64,000 nucleotides of DNA. Origin: Spirodela intermedia. Taxonomy: Eukaryota > Streptophyta > Magnoliopsida > Alismatales > Araceae. The notes under the pieces were generated by a model. It was given only the letters and a program-made list of their open reading frames with translations. It ran no database searches and was not told the origin of the DNA. Below are positions 48,100-60,745 of this stretch, piece by piece (the first letter of the stretch is position 1; each line of letters opens with the position of its first letter). The DNA is taken from assembly GCA_902729315.2 (NCBI GenBank), contig LR746268.1:5873501-5937500 (forward strand), in the 5' to 3' direction. A program made the position numbers and the translations under genes.

Positions 48100-49340
48100 A
48101 GAAGAATACTCAGGGTAACAACGATATTACCATCTCATGTGAGTTGAGGCTCTCGAGTCAATAATCTATGGTGAAAATGAAGATACAAGGAGAGCATATG
48201 TACCTAACGTGAAAGGATGTATAAGCAAGGCCAAATTGATTGAGAAATGAGCCATTTTATCTTTAGAGTGACATAGTACTTCATACTCGGCAAAAGTCAA
48301 TGTCACCTAGAAGTTAGAGATGAGACATTGGACTATGTTGGAAAAGCTGGTGAAGGAGGTAGGAGAGTCGGTTGGACAGATTTGGGCTTCCTCAATTATT
48401 TCTAACATTTGTTGGGTGGGTAGTTCTACTTGCCGCAATAGATGCATAGAGAAAAAGAAGTCAAAGGGTCATGTGGCAGACGACCACTGTCTAGTCTCAA
48501 ATCAAGAGGGTCAGGTGGTGCTCAAGGAGTGGAGACGACCATCACCAAAGGAGTAGATGTGCCACTAACAATAACACGAGCAACTGTACTCACACAAAGT
48601 GCAGTAGAGAAAACGTGAGAGATATCATATACTTGGTCTCTAGAGATAATTGTCTCACAAATCTAAGAGGTAATCGATGGATGAAGTCTACTCATACAAA
48701 TTATGACAAGAAATTTCTGACAATAATACTCAAATATCCGGAGGTCAATAGTTAGAGACTAATAGAGGATAAGCTCTTGTATTATGGCTTGGAGACGACC
48801 AAAATGAGCTTGAACTAAAGAATTATTTTACTTACAAACAATAAATGACTCGATGATCTTGACCATGCAACTGATATTTTTCTGATTGACATATATTTCT
48901 CTAATGTCATCCAAAGTTGTTGCACATGACGAATCCAAACGAAAGGTTTAGCAATACTCAGCTCAATACTTTGAAGTATCTAAGTATGAATGACCGAATC
49001 AAACTAAGATCATAAAACTAGGACAAATTAGTGAGGCCGGATGAATTAGTTGACAAATGGTGGAAAAGGTTGTGCAACATCAAGAAGTGCTTGAATTTAG
49101 AGGCCCATGATGCATAATTGTCTATTGAAGACATATGTCAGTCAAGTGAGTTATATCATGATTGAGTGCCATGGAGTAACTGACCTAATCAGAGTAAGAT
49201 CCACAATCAACTAAAGAACTGACCAAGAAGATGCTTGAGACATCGAGGAGTCGCTCATTGGATTCATAGATTAGGATTAGTGGGAGATGAAATGACACTA
49301 AGAGGGTATGTCCTCGAAGCTAGGTAGGTGTCGAGAGGCG
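48100..49340 (-). pseudogene. Copia 2 gag remnant
   Basis: Minus-strand translation gives broken gag-like text (for example IELSIAKPFVWIRHVQQLW and MTLEKYMSI) in shifting frames. The family assignment rests mainly on position between leader and integrase. Confidence 0.6.
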
Positions 49341-49911
49341 ATGCGTCGGGAGGGCACTAGCCAAGGATGTGTAGTCGACGACAGAGACCTCAAGGTGCTC
49401 CTAGAGGGAGACCACAGTAGTGGTAGAGACTACAATGGCTGCGGTGTCTGTAGTGGTGGTGGTGGAGGTCGTGGTGGCGGCGAGGGGCCATGGTGGTGGT
49501 AGAGCCCACAATGGCAGAGCATGTAGCAATGGGTTTGCCTAGGGCATTCTGCCTAGGGCATGTCGCAGCAGTAGTGGCGATTGAGGGGAGTGGGTGGCAC
49601 CTAGGGCACACTAGATTGGGAGGGGGATGCCACTGAGGGAACACCCCGCATGGTAGCCTAGAGCGGCCGAAGGAGACCATGGTGGCGGCAATGTGACAAC
49701 TTGAAGGAGCAGCTGGTGGCAGTATGGAGGCCTCGAGCAGGATGGAAGTGGAGGTAACATCAGTGAGGGGCAGCGGCAGAAGAGGGCTGCTGCAAAGACT
49801 AGTGGCTGACAAGGACGAGGGTGCTGATGAGAGGAATGGGGCCAAGAGATAGGTAGATCCAAAGGAGGGTGACGTGCCGAAGAAGGAGGCTGTGGCTAGA
49901 GAGAGCTTAGG

Positions 49912-49923
49912 GCTCTGATACCA
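49912..49923 (-). other. Copia 2 primer-binding site
   Basis: GCTCTGATACCA on the plus strand is the reverse complement of TGGTATCAGAGC, the initiator methionine tRNA primer site. It directly borders the LTR at 49924 and sets the element's orientation as minus. Confidence 0.9.
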
Positions 49924-50006
49924 TGTTGATAAGGGCGAACAAGAGTGAAACCCTAGAATACATGTATTGAAGAAGAAGAATACATGAAGTTATATAGAAG
50001 AGAGGT

Positions 50007-50091
<85 letters not shown>

Positions 50092-50179
50092 AGAAGTGGA
50101 GAAATCATGGAGGAAGAATAGGAACTTGGAGAGAATAAGTCTAAAATGAGCTTGGTGGGCCCAATGGGCTATTTTAATC
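49924..50179 (-). repeat. Copia 2 LTR, 5' copy, with long GA tract
   Basis: Plus-strand start TGTTGATAAGGGCG matches the partner LTR start TGTTGATAAAGG. A perfect GA run at 50010-50088 (about 39 units) replaces a short imperfect purine stretch in the partner, explaining 256 versus 188 bases. The right boundary is approximate to within a few bases. Confidence 0.85.
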
Positions 50180-50584
50180 GACTACTCAACATTCATCTTA
50201 ACACATTGTAACTTTGGTAGGTCTATTGACTTTATTGCTCAACTTTCATTTCAGTCATCTATAGCTTAACCAAATATTGTTCCAACATCTACATCTGTTA
50301 GCAAATCTTAGTCATAGATTTCTAATTCAAGTGTCACCTATCATATCTCGAGTATATGCTTTCATTTCACCTCCTTTCACTCAAATCTTTCTCATCTTTT
50401 GCGCACCATCACCAATGAATAAAGGACTTCGGTTTCTTTACCTTTGTCTTGTCTTCTCTTTACATCTATTTGACATGTTACTTAGTCTCATTTCAACTTT
50501 ATTTCTATTAGTTCTCTTTTCTAGACATGTAGTGTATCCATTATGTTTCTTCTTGAATCTTGTGTTATGTATGACCTGAAGATT

Positions 50585-50790
50585 GAGAATAAAATTGACG
50601 AAAGAATTGAGCATAGTGGTCTTTATCACATACAACATCTAAATCTAGCGACTTGTGCTAGTGTCTCTTTGTTTCAAATTTATAATCGACTTAGGCATGC
50701 CTCTTTTTCAAAGCTCAAGCATTTGTTTCCCAGTTTATCAAATTTATCTACATTTGAGTGTGTCTTGTTAATTTGGAAAGTACACTAGAG
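50585..50790 (+). pseudogene. Copia 1 GAG-pre-integrase segment
   Basis: The plus strand reads RLRHASFSKLKHLFPSLSN, the conserved 'RLGHPSFSxLKHLFPSL' block that precedes integrase in Copia polyproteins, with GLYHIQ upstream of it. This continues Copia 1 on the far side of the nested insertion. Confidence 0.85.
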
Positions 50791-51939
50791 TAGTCTTTCA
50801 TTTATGTTCATGTCCTAGAGTTATATTTTCTTTTTAACTTGTTCATTTCAACATTTGAGATCTTAGTTGTGCATCTACATAGTTTGATTATAAATATTTT
50901 ATGGTTTTTATTGATAATTATTTGTGTCTTACATGGGTGTATCTAATAAAAGATTGGTCTGAACTATTTTTTGTCTTTACAATTTTTTGTGTGGAAGTCT
51001 GTACATAATTTGACGCCACCATCTGCACTCTTCACTCGTACAATGTGAAGGAGTATTTTAGCTTACCCATGACCACCTTCTTCTAGTAACATGACATTCT
51101 TCACCACTCATCTTGCCCACATACCATTCAATAAAATAGTGTTTACTAAATGCAAAACTTCGTCATATTATTGAGATCTCTCACACCCTTCTCAATATCA
51201 CTGAATGTGCTTCTATAGTTTTGAGAGGATATTGCCCTCAATGTTGTCTATCTTATTAACTAAATATCATCTTCTGTCCTCCAACATCATATTTCTTTTT
51301 TCTATCCTCTATCATAGCCACCTTCTATTTTATTTACTTTTACATATATTTAGTTGTGTGCATTTTGTTCATCAACTTAGATTAAGTTTGTGAAGTGTAT
51401 TTTTCTTAATTACTTTTACCTCTATAAATGATATTGTTGTTATTATCTTTTGACTCATCATCATTTGTATTTACAGATGTTACCTTCTTTGAAGGGTCTC
51501 TTTTCTTTGGACTATCTATGACTACTTTTTGAGTTTCCTTCTTCATCAGTTTTGTCTTCTTTTTCTCTTCATGTGCCATAGGTTTCTCCTTCGTTATCCT
51601 CACTCTCTAATTATTGCTCCTTTTTTGCCAAATAATTCTATGCCTACAACTTTCCTTATACAACCAATATCACTAACCCCACTTGCACCATAGTTGCCAT
51701 AAGACTTCGACCTTTTGATTGCCTTAAAGAAAGTACCTCGTTTATGTACCAAACATCATATTTCTAACTTTGTTTCTTATTCTCATCTCACCCCATCATA
51801 TCATGCCTTTTTTTTCTAGCATATCTTCTATTTCTTTTCCCAAAACTATTTCTCAATCACTAAATCACTCTAGTTGACATGTTACGATGGTGAAGGAGAT
51901 CGAGACTCTTTGTCATACCTTGACTTAGTCTTTGGTTCC

Positions 51940-52976
51940 TTATCCTTTGTTCACTCTTGTGGTGAGTTGTTGTTAAATATCACAGTTAAGATGATTGTTG
52001 GTGGTTGTATTGATCACATCAAAGCTTGCTTGTTGGCCTTAGGATTTTCTCTAACATGTGGAGATGATTATATTGAGAGTTTTTTCCGAATGATTAAGTT
52101 TAATTTAGTTCGTATCTTATTAGTACTTGTGGTTTGCTTCTTATGGCCTCTTTACCAATTGGATGTGAATACTATTTTTCTTCATGACAATCTTGAAGAA
52201 GAGGTGTATATGGAGCAACCTCCTAGCTTTATTTCAACTAACTCACTAGATTATGAGTGCTATCTAAAAAAATAAATCTATCTATGAGCTGAAGTAATCT
52301 CCTCAGACTTAATTCAGTTATTTCTACAAGTTGATTTAGGATTTTGGTCTTTGTCAAAGTGATTCTATCTTTTCCATGTTCTATCTCACACTATTGTAGG
52401 CTACATTATTTTACTTATCTATGTTGATGACATTATTCTGATGTATGATAACAGATAAGGTATCTTTGATTTCAAGGTCTTTCTTCAAAGTAAAGTGGTG
52501 GTCAAAGATCTAACTCAATTTTGATATTTTCTAGATATTGAGGTTGCCTAATCTTCTAAGAGTTTAGTTATCAACTAGTGGAAGCACGTGTTTGATCTGC
52601 TACATGATGTAGGGATGTTGGGTGCCAAACATGCTCCTATTTTGATGGATTAAAAGGTCAAGTTACTTCTAGATTTAGGTGATGCTTTTGATGATCCAAG
52701 ACAATTCTATTGCTTGGTGGGATGACTGAATTACTTGACCTTAACTCATCCTAACTTTTCTTTTACTACGACTATGGTAAGTCAGCCTATGGTCAATCAT
52801 GGGGTAAGTTAGTTTGTAAGTCACTTTATCTGAGAGAAGCTTCAAGCTGAGCTGATTCTCCCAATTGAGGTGTCTTTGGAAGTGCAGCTTGTAAACATGC
52901 TTATAAAAACTCTCTATGGTTTTTGACTAAATTCCTCTTGCTCCAAGCTTAGAGCTTTCAATCTCTATGCTCCAAC
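51940..52976 (+). pseudogene. Copia 1 reverse transcriptase/RNase H remnant
   Basis: Plus-strand text includes WPLYQLDVNTIFLHDNLEEE and VYMEQPPSF (open to a stop at 52275). After frame changes a VDDII core follows near 52427, then GDAFDDPRQFYCLVG and LNYLTLTHPNFSF of RNase H, ending LNLYAP beside the polypurine tract. Many stops. Confidence 0.9.
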
Positions 52977-52986
52977 TTGAGAGGGG

Positions 52987-53120
52987 CTATAGAAATATAT
53001 ATATATATATATATATATATGTTTATTGGCTTGGACCACTTTCTCTCCTTCCTCACCCATATGTGTATAAGGCTTCTACCCTCTTTTCATATATAATATT
53101 ATTTTCTCTCTCCTAAAACA
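52987..53120 (+). repeat. Copia 1 right LTR
   Basis: It follows a purine tract (cttgagagggg) and matches the left LTR from the AT microsatellite to catatataatattattttctctctcct. The first bases CTATAGAA have lost the TG start. The end is set within a few bases. Confidence 0.78.
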
Positions 53121-53323
53121 AGACTGACCATCGAAGCTGCAATCACTTACTAGTCCTCATCTCTACTTAGTTGAATGACACTTTGACTATATCTATGAGG
53201 TAGGCTGAAGGATAGGCTTTCCTATGATAAGGTGTCCTTAATTATAGTGGATGTTTGCAAGCTAATGTATATAAACACATTTAATTAAATTCACCTTCTT
53301 ATATGAACTACTAATGTCCCCAT

Positions 53324-55012
53324 TGATGAGTTATAGTTGTATAATAAATCATGTAAATTTAAAATTTATAAAATTATTAAATACTATTTTTTAGATTTTT
53401 ATAAATGTTTTAGATTCAATAAATAAAATATAATTTTATAAAATGTTGTGAAAATAGTAGAGAATTTTTAAGTCAATCACAAGAATGTAAGATAATATTA
53501 GATAATATTTAGGAATTTTTTTAAAATAATATATTTTTATAATTATAAAACTAAATAATAAATATAAAATATATTTAAAAATGAATAAAAAATAAAAATA
53601 ACGGTGTGGACGTCAAGATGACATTAGCTCCTGACGAATAAGAATCAAATAAAAACAAAGTTCTAGTTGACAATTCTTACATAAGTAATTATATATGATT
53701 TAATAAGTCAAATTAAGTTTTATAAAAGTCAAAATAATTGTAATTTAATGAATAATAGTTTCAAATTTTGAAATCACACAAAGTATTATTAAATTAAGTA
53801 AAAAATAAGTTTAAAGTAAGAAAGATAGAGTTTTGACTTCACAATAATGATCACTAGAATTTTATATTTGAAAAGATTATCATGTAATGTCTACAGTCTC
53901 AAAAGCTCTCCTTCAACACAAATAATATGGACAATCTCTAGATCTTCTTGCAAAGCTTAAAAATCAATAAAATGAGTTGTCATCTTCTTCGGCAATTGTC
54001 ACCCAATAAAAGAGAATAATGACTTTGTAGCTCTCTAATGATTATCACTTGATAGAGATAAGCTAGATGGAGGTGGGGCATGTCTTAGTAAGCTTCATCC
54101 TTATATTCACATAGTAAGAAGAGGCTTTTCATTACATCTAGTATGTTTTCAAGAGATGGTGACTTGTCTCTTAATTAATCGTTCTTTTCTCGACAATGGC
54201 TTGTTCGTTGATCAATTGGAGACGATTTATTAGATAGATTTACGATCTTTTTATTCATTGAATAATTTTAGTAATGATGCCTCGTGAATTATATTGACGA
54301 GCTTTTCACTAATGATTAAGCGATTCTAGTAGTTTAATTTTTCACCAATAATTTTTAGAAAAATTATAATTTAATTAAATAAAAAATGTAAATTTTAGCT
54401 CTAGTAGAATTCAAACCTTCATCAATTGCCCACTTGCATAAGAGAGAGTGAAATAAGTATGTGAAGATCTTTATAAAGTGACATCATAATGGTATATCTT
54501 TTTGATAAATAAGAGATATTTTATGTATTAAAATTATTAAAATATTTTAGAAAAGTGTGACCATCTATTTAACCCCACATCGATTATATGTTGAGTTTTG
54601 AGGCAAATACATAGTAATGTCAAGTTTAGTAATCCATGTGCCCCTTTCTTGCATGTGTATGACCACTCTTTGCCTTATGCCTGACTGACTATTGAAGATG
54701 TGGAAGGGGAGTGATGTGCATGTGCTCTCAATGGTCTAATCATAATCACTCAAGCCTCTACTTACAGCTCCACCCAACTATGCTTCTGACTTGCTTGTAG
54801 ACCTGACTAGTCGATGGGTTCCCTCCTCTTAGAAACATGATTATAAAAATCATATAAATTTGTATAAAATCACATAATTAGTCAAACATTCACATTAACC
54901 AACTAAAAACTACTTTTCATAATTTAACATAAATATAAGTTTATTTCTTATGAGTTAAGACTAAAACTATATTATTAATTAATGATTAACTCATGATAAT
55001 AAAATCTTATCA
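53324..55012 (+). mobile_element. Solo LTR, copy 2
   Basis: Starts TGATGAGTTATAG and ends GATAATAAAATCTTATCA, flanked by CCCAT and CCCAC. The interior is alignable over its whole length with copy 1 (opposite orientation) and copy 3. It contains no coding domain and no primer site. Confidence 0.77.
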
Positions 55013-55439
55013 CCCACCTACCTATTCAAAAGATATAGGTTGATAATCAAGCCTTTGAATCTACTTTCATGATGACTAAAGTGAGTTTGACATGAACTTC
55101 AAGGGCAGAGATTCTCACCCAATCTCACACCATATATACTGCTCTTCTCAAGTCACTTCAGCTCAGTCAAGTCTTTAGTCTTGTTCCTTAAGTGACTCTA
55201 TGAAGCAAGCTAATAACATTTCTGATTTTGTCAATTTACATAATAGTCAAGCTTCACACTTTGCTTGCTATGAAAGTGATCTTTGTAATAAAGTTCTCTA
55301 CCTAACTAACAAGCAATGGAAGGCTTCGAATCTTGTCTTTTATAGTGATCATAACAAATTGAGAAATTGATTGAATCAAATGTTTTGTCTCAATGTCAAT
55401 GTGAAAGTCATAATATCTTTACAAGGTCAAAATAACATT

Positions 55440-55651
55440 ACAGAAAGAGCAGCCATAACCTACTCCCATCAGCATAAAGCAAATGGGAAATTTAAGGACA
55501 ATTCTCTTATGTAGTGAAGGCTTTAATAGCACCCCAAATGTATGAGAATATTGTAACTAATTTATTACATGAGACTCAAATGGTAAGCCTCACTAAGACA
55601 TTTAGTGCCTTGATGAAGTTTTATCAGAGGCAATCTACAACTGATGGTACT
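55440..55651 (+). pseudogene. Copia 3 gag fragment
   Basis: The plus strand reads KALIAPQMYENIVTNLLHET then SLTKTFSALMKF, resembling the UBN2-type gag core of plant Copia elements ('LPxxYexxvtnLl'). It stops exactly at the left edge of solo LTR copy 3. Confidence 0.6.
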
Positions 55652-57222
55652 TGATGTGACATAGTCATTGTATAGTAAATCAGGCAAATTTAAATTTTAT
55701 AAAATTAGAAAATATGATTTTTTGGATATTTAGAAGTATTTCTAAAAAAATATATCAATTATAATTTAATAAAACTTCTAAAAATAGTGGTAATTTTCCA
55801 AGTCGATCACAAAGATGTAATATAATATTTGGTAATTATTCAGAATTTTTCTCAAAGAATACTATTTTCTATGAATTTTATACTAAGAAATGAAAAGGAA
55901 ATATATTTTAAAATCACAAAAAAAGGAAATAAGGGTGCGAACGTTAGGATGATGTTAGCGCCCAACGAACGTGAATCAGGCAAAAATAGAGTTACACCTA
56001 GTGATTCTTACGTAATCGATTACAAATGATTTAATTGATGAAATTAAGATCTCTAAAAGCCGGAAGAATTGTAATGGAATGAAGTATATCTTGGTAAATT
56101 TAAAATCAAAAAATTATCACTAACTAAAATAGAAATTAAGTTGAAAGTAGGAAAACAGAGTTCCGGCGTCGCAGCGGCGATGCGTCGACAATGCACTAGA
56201 ATCATGAGCGTTCAGGAGGATCATTGTGTAGTGTCCACGGCCTCGAAGGCTCTCCTTGAACAAAGACGACATGGACAATCTCTAGATCTTCTTACGAAGT
56301 CTAGAGATCAATAAAGTGGGTCCTCGAATCGTCTCTGGTGGCTGTCACCTGATGGAGCGAAAAAACGGCAACTTTGCGGCTCTTTGGCGGCTGTCACCTA
56401 ACGGAGAGGAGCTAGATGGAGGTGGAGCACGTGTCAGGGAGCTTCATCCTTAGGTCCACACAGCAAGAGGAGGCTCTTCATCGCATCTGGTACGCTCTTA
56501 GGAGGTGGCGACTCATCTCCCGACGGATCGTCCTCTTCTCGACGATGGCTTGTTCGTCAATCAATCAGAGATGCTTTACTCAATAGATTCACGATCCTTT
56601 TATCACGAATCATCCAACAATTTTGGTAACAATGCTCTGTGAATTGCGTTGATGAGATTTTCGCCGATGATCCAACGATTCTACTTAATCCTTCACCGGC
56701 GATTTGTAAGAAAATTGCAATAATCAGATAAAAAATATGAGTTTTGGCTCTAGAAGGATTTGAACCCACACCGGTTGCCTGCCCTTTCTGGGCAAAGTGA
56801 CGCAGGTTTAGTCCCACATTGGTTGCGCGTCGAAGTTTCTGGTGAATATAAACTAATATTGCATGCCTGATCAAGTTCCTTTCTTGCACGTGTACGACCA
56901 TTCTTTGCTCCACAGCTGGCTGGCCACTGATGATGTGGAAGGAGAGTCGCGCACATGTGCCCCCATCGGTTCAAGTCACTTGAGACCCTACTTGCGACGG
57001 GTCCCATTTTGTCTTATTTTTATTTTAATTTCTTTTCCTTCATTTATCTCAAAAGTAAGACTATAAAAATTATATAAAATTACATAATTACCCAAAATTT
57101 TACGTTAATCAACTGAAAACTACTTTTCACACTTTAACACAAATATAAGTCTATTTATCATAAGTTAAGGCTAAAACTATATTATTTACTAATTATTAAC
57201 TCATGATAATGAAGACTTATCA
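55652..57222 (+). mobile_element. Solo LTR, copy 3, inside Copia 3
   Basis: Starts TGATGTGACATAGTCATTG and ends GATAATGAAGACTTATCA, flanked by GTACT and ATACT. It splits the gag of Copia 3. It is the most GC-rich of the three copies in its middle (56.1-57.0 kb), suggesting it is less decayed. Confidence 0.78.
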
Positions 57223-57499
57223 ATACTCTTAGTGAAGGTTGTTTGTGGAGGGGGGACAAGAAAATGACAAACTAAAGGAAAAGGGTAAATAAGAGTGAGG
57301 AAAAGCTAGTCTAAATCATGAACAAATTAGTTAAAAAATCAAATCTATCATGTGTCACGAGAAGAGGTGCTTGCGAAAAGATTGTTCAAAGAACTAGAAT
57401 GCTAAGACAATATGAGGGGAATCTAGTTTGACAAATATCGCAAAGGTTGAGGACAATGCAAGTGAAGACGTCTATTCTATCCTAGTTGTGGTTGAGGAG

Positions 57500-58060
57500 T
57501 TGACAAATAGATGAATTTTTAACTCTAGTTGTTCTTATCATATGTGCTAATGTGCTAACTGGTTTTGATTCCTACAAAAGTGTGTCTAAAGTTATTTTCA
57601 TGAGGAATAATGCTCCTTGTAGGATGGTGGTCATTGATTTGATGAAGATTTGGATATTCAATGATATAATTCAAAAACTTAGAAATGTATGTCAAGCACC
57701 AATGTTGAGCTAGAATTTGATCTCACTTAGAGTTCTGGAGGTAAATAATTGTTACTTTAAAGTTGAGAATGAGATCTTTAATGTCAATAAAGAAGTGTTT
57801 GTTGTGATGAAAGAGAGTCATTTATGAGAAAATATTTTCAGACTTGAAGATAACACTATTATAATTGGAGCTCATATTATGACACCAAATAATATGATGG
57901 TTGATGATACTCTATTATGATACTTGAGGTTGGGTTATATGAGTGAGACATGTATGTAGAAATTGAATGCACATGAATTATTACATGACATAAAAATTTG
58001 TAAATTAGATTTTTGTAAGTACTATCTCATGAAGAAATAGTACAAGGTGACATTCAAGGT
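57500..58060 (+). pseudogene. Copia 3 protease and pre-integrase remnant
   Basis: Broken plus-strand text includes SYHMC-like context near 57535, FDSYKSVSK, RNNAPCRM and IIQKLRNVCQAP, then LRLGYMSETCM and KICKLDFCKYYL. These match the protease to GAG-pre-integrase block of Copia elements. Confidence 0.75.
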
Positions 58061-59099
58061 GGAGAAGTATGAGACTGATTTCATATTATATTATATTTAT
58101 TCAAATGTGTGATCTAATTGATGTGACATTCGTGAGTGGAGCTCATTATTTTATGACATTTGTTGCTAATTTTTTTAGGAAGGCCTAATTTTTTTTTTGA
58201 AGTATAAAATCATAGGTGTTTGCAAAGTTCAAGACTTAGGTGTATGAAGGTAGAGAATTATACCAAAAAAAATTAAAGTTTTATAGACTAATAAAGAGAC
58301 AAAAATTGAAAATTCTGAATTTGATCAATTTTGTGAAGAGCATGAAATTCAATGTAACTAAATAATGACGAAGACTACGTAGTAAACAGTGTTACTAAGT
58401 GGATGAACTGCACAATGACTAAAGTAGTATGGTGTTTGCCATTGAATGTTGATTTGTAAGTTTTGAACAAAAACTATGAGCATGACAACCTATTTAGTAA
58501 ATAGATCATTAAATTATGTTCGTTAAGGGAAGGTGATAGAAGAGGTATGGACTAGGAACCCTGTTGATTATTCCACATTACATATATTTAGATGTCTAAG
58601 GTATGTCCTTATATCTATTGGTGAAAGATTAAAGTTTGATCTAAAGTTGAAGAAATACATCCTCTTAGGATGTAGTAATAACGTGAAGGGATTCGACTTT
58701 GAGACTTGGAGGTGAAGAAAAGTATTTTCAACATAAGTCTGGTCTTTGATTAAGATCACATGTTGAAGTCAACCTCTTATGAGCAAATGATTAAGAAATC
58801 TAATGATACTCATATTACAAATAGAATGTGGGTGGTAGTGGAGACAACAAAGTGTTCGCTTTGTTCAGTTGGAAGTAGAGATTAAGTTAAAATATCATCA
58901 AATATTTCTAATTGTATTGTTATTAGATGAGACATGTGAGATGAGGCCTCTTGTTTGTCTAACTGGCTATGTTGCTTTCACTTTGTTTGCAAATGATTGT
59001 GAGCTTACATCTTATTGAGAGACAATTAGTTCCCCCAAAAGTATGAAATGATTGCAAACAATGTCTAAGTTAGCATCCTTAAACAAGAATCACACATGA

Positions 59100-59720
59100 T
59101 ACTTAGTTAATTTGCATGTAAGGAAGCAACCCATTAACTACAAGTGGGTTTATAAGAAGAAGGTTGTAGTGATTGATTCTGATCAATCAAAGTACAAAGT
59201 AAGACTCATAACAAAAGATTTTGCGCAAAAGTATGGAATCGATAATAAAAAGATATTTTCATATCTCGTGAAATACACATCTATTTGGCTAGTATTAGTC
59301 ACTGTTGCACATAAAGATATAGAGTAAAGCAACTAGATATGAAGATAATGTTATTTTATGAGGATATGAAGGAAATGATTTACATGCAACAACTTAAAGG
59401 CTTTACTATATTGGGGTTAGAGCATCTTGTATGTCGATTGAGAAAGTCACTTTATAGGTTGAAACATTCATCGAGGTAATCATATAAGAAATTTGATTCT
59501 TATATGATGAGATTAATTATATAGGTGTGAGTTTGATTGTTCTATTTATATGTTTCTTGGATTAGGTTGATATTCTATATTGATGATAGTTCTCAAATTA
59601 TTTTAATACTCTATATTGATGACATGCTCATTGCTAAAAAAAACTTACATGAGATTACAACATTAAAGACATAATTGAGTAAGAAATTTTAATGTGGTGA
59701 ATAAGATCCTTAGTATGAAG
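59100..59720 (+). pseudogene. Copia 3 reverse transcriptase remnant
   Basis: NYKWVYKKKVVVIDSDQSKY, VRLITKDFAQKYGID and FSYLVKYTSIWLVLV are clear reverse-transcriptase N-terminal blocks. LYIDDMLIAKK near 59613 is the active-site region, with the usual YVDD changed to YIDD. Several stops separate these pieces. Confidence 0.88.
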
Positions 59721-59725
59721 ATCCA

Positions 59726-60535
59726 TTGAGACCAAGAGAGAGGTCAATTATGATTAATTCAAGAAGTCATCTTTCAAAAGTGGTAGATTTATTTGCCATG
59801 GGTAATGTTAAAGTAGTTAATATTCTTCTAGTGAATCATTTAAAGATATTTATCTCTCAATGTCAACATCTGAGAAAAAGATTATTATGGTTTTATGTTA
59901 GTGTAGTTAGATCTCTCATGTATGCTATGGTCTATACAAGACCATATATTACTCATATACTTAGATTTGTGAGCAGATTTATGAGCAATTTAGAGAATGA
60001 GTATTGAGCATAGTAAAGCAGGTTCTTCAATATTTGAAAGGTTCCTTTGATTTGAGAATTATTTTTAATATGCAAAACTCTATTTCTATTATTAGTTTTG
60101 TTGATGTAGACTTTGTTAGAAATTTAGATCATCAAAGACCTATGACATACTATGTCTTTACTGTGACTAATTATGAGCTAAAAATTTACACTTAAGTCTA
60201 TTGTCACACAATTTATAACTAAGATGGAGTATATGGTGACAACTAAAGTAACCAATAAAGTATTGTGATTGAAGAGGTTATTGAGTGAACTTAAGATCTC
60301 ACAAGGTAAAGTTCTTCTATATTGTCACAATTAGAGCATCATTTGGTTGATAAAAATAAGATATATTATGTATGATCAAAGCACATTGATGTGTAGTATC
60401 ACAAGATTTGTGAGCTGATAAATTGTAGAGATATTTCTCTAAAAAGAGTTCACACGGAGAATAATGTCAAATATATGTTGACAATGGTCGTCGCAATGGA
60501 GAAATTCAAACACTCTAAATTTGATTCATGTTTAC
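59726..60535 (+). pseudogene. Copia 3 RNase H remnant
   Basis: Plus-strand frames read SVVRSLMYAMVYTRPYITHI, VKQVLQYLKGSFDLRI and VDFVRNLDHQRPMTYYVF, typical Copia RNase H text ('GSLMYAMxxTRPDI', 'YLKGT', 'D.DRRSTTGYVF'). The terminal segment near 60.4-60.5 kb reads NNVKYMLTMVVAMEKFKH after frame changes. Confidence 0.85.
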
Positions 60536-60606
60536 ATTGAAGTAGATGGAGAACTTGTAACATAAACAACCGTCAACTTCAAGTACAGTGGGTATAACTA
60601 AGGTGT

Positions 60607-60745
60607 TACCCACCTTGTTGACCAACACGAGGGAAAGGGTGACGCAAGCAATTTTCCTAACCTCCTGCTGGTGGGTTTCACCCACTCTGCTGACCTGCGT
60701 GGGGGGAAAGGGTGACCCAAGTGGTTTTCATAACCTCCCGCAGTA
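60607..60745 (+). repeat. Imperfect tandem duplication of about 72 bp in the Copia 3 end
   Basis: Two successive copies share acccac-ctt/tct-g-tgacc, then ggaaagggtgac-caag, then ttttc-taacctcc. The duplication lies inside the putative 3' LTR, just before the region upstream of the second extensin gene. Confidence 0.75.

Larger units (their letters stand above)
43047..50179 (-). mobile_element. Copia 2: minus-strand Copia nested in Copia 1
   Basis: The two LTRs are 43047-43234 (its 3' LTR) and 49924-50179 (its 5' LTR), with the primer site in reverse complement at 49912-49923. Reading leftward come a GC-rich leader (49.3-49.9 kb), gag remnants (48.2-49.3 kb), a solo LTR insertion (46070-47713), integrase, reverse transcriptase and RNase H, then a polypurine tract beside the left LTR. 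Flanking bases GGCTG and GACTA could be a decayed 5-bp target duplication. Net length is about 5.5 kb. Coding domains are full of stops. Confidence 0.88.
41736..53120 (+). mobile_element. Copia 1: decayed Ty1/copia element, split by Copia 2
   Basis: The element reads left to right: LTR (41736-41882), primer site (41883-41896), GC-rich leader, gag with zinc knuckle, then after the 7.1-kb insertion (43047-50179) GAG-pre-integrase, integrase remnants, reverse transcriptase, RNase H, polypurine tract and second LTR (52987-53120). Without the insertion it is about 4.25 kb, near normal for Copia. Every coding domain has stops and frameshifts, so it cannot move by itself. A target duplication is not clear. 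Confidence 0.88.
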
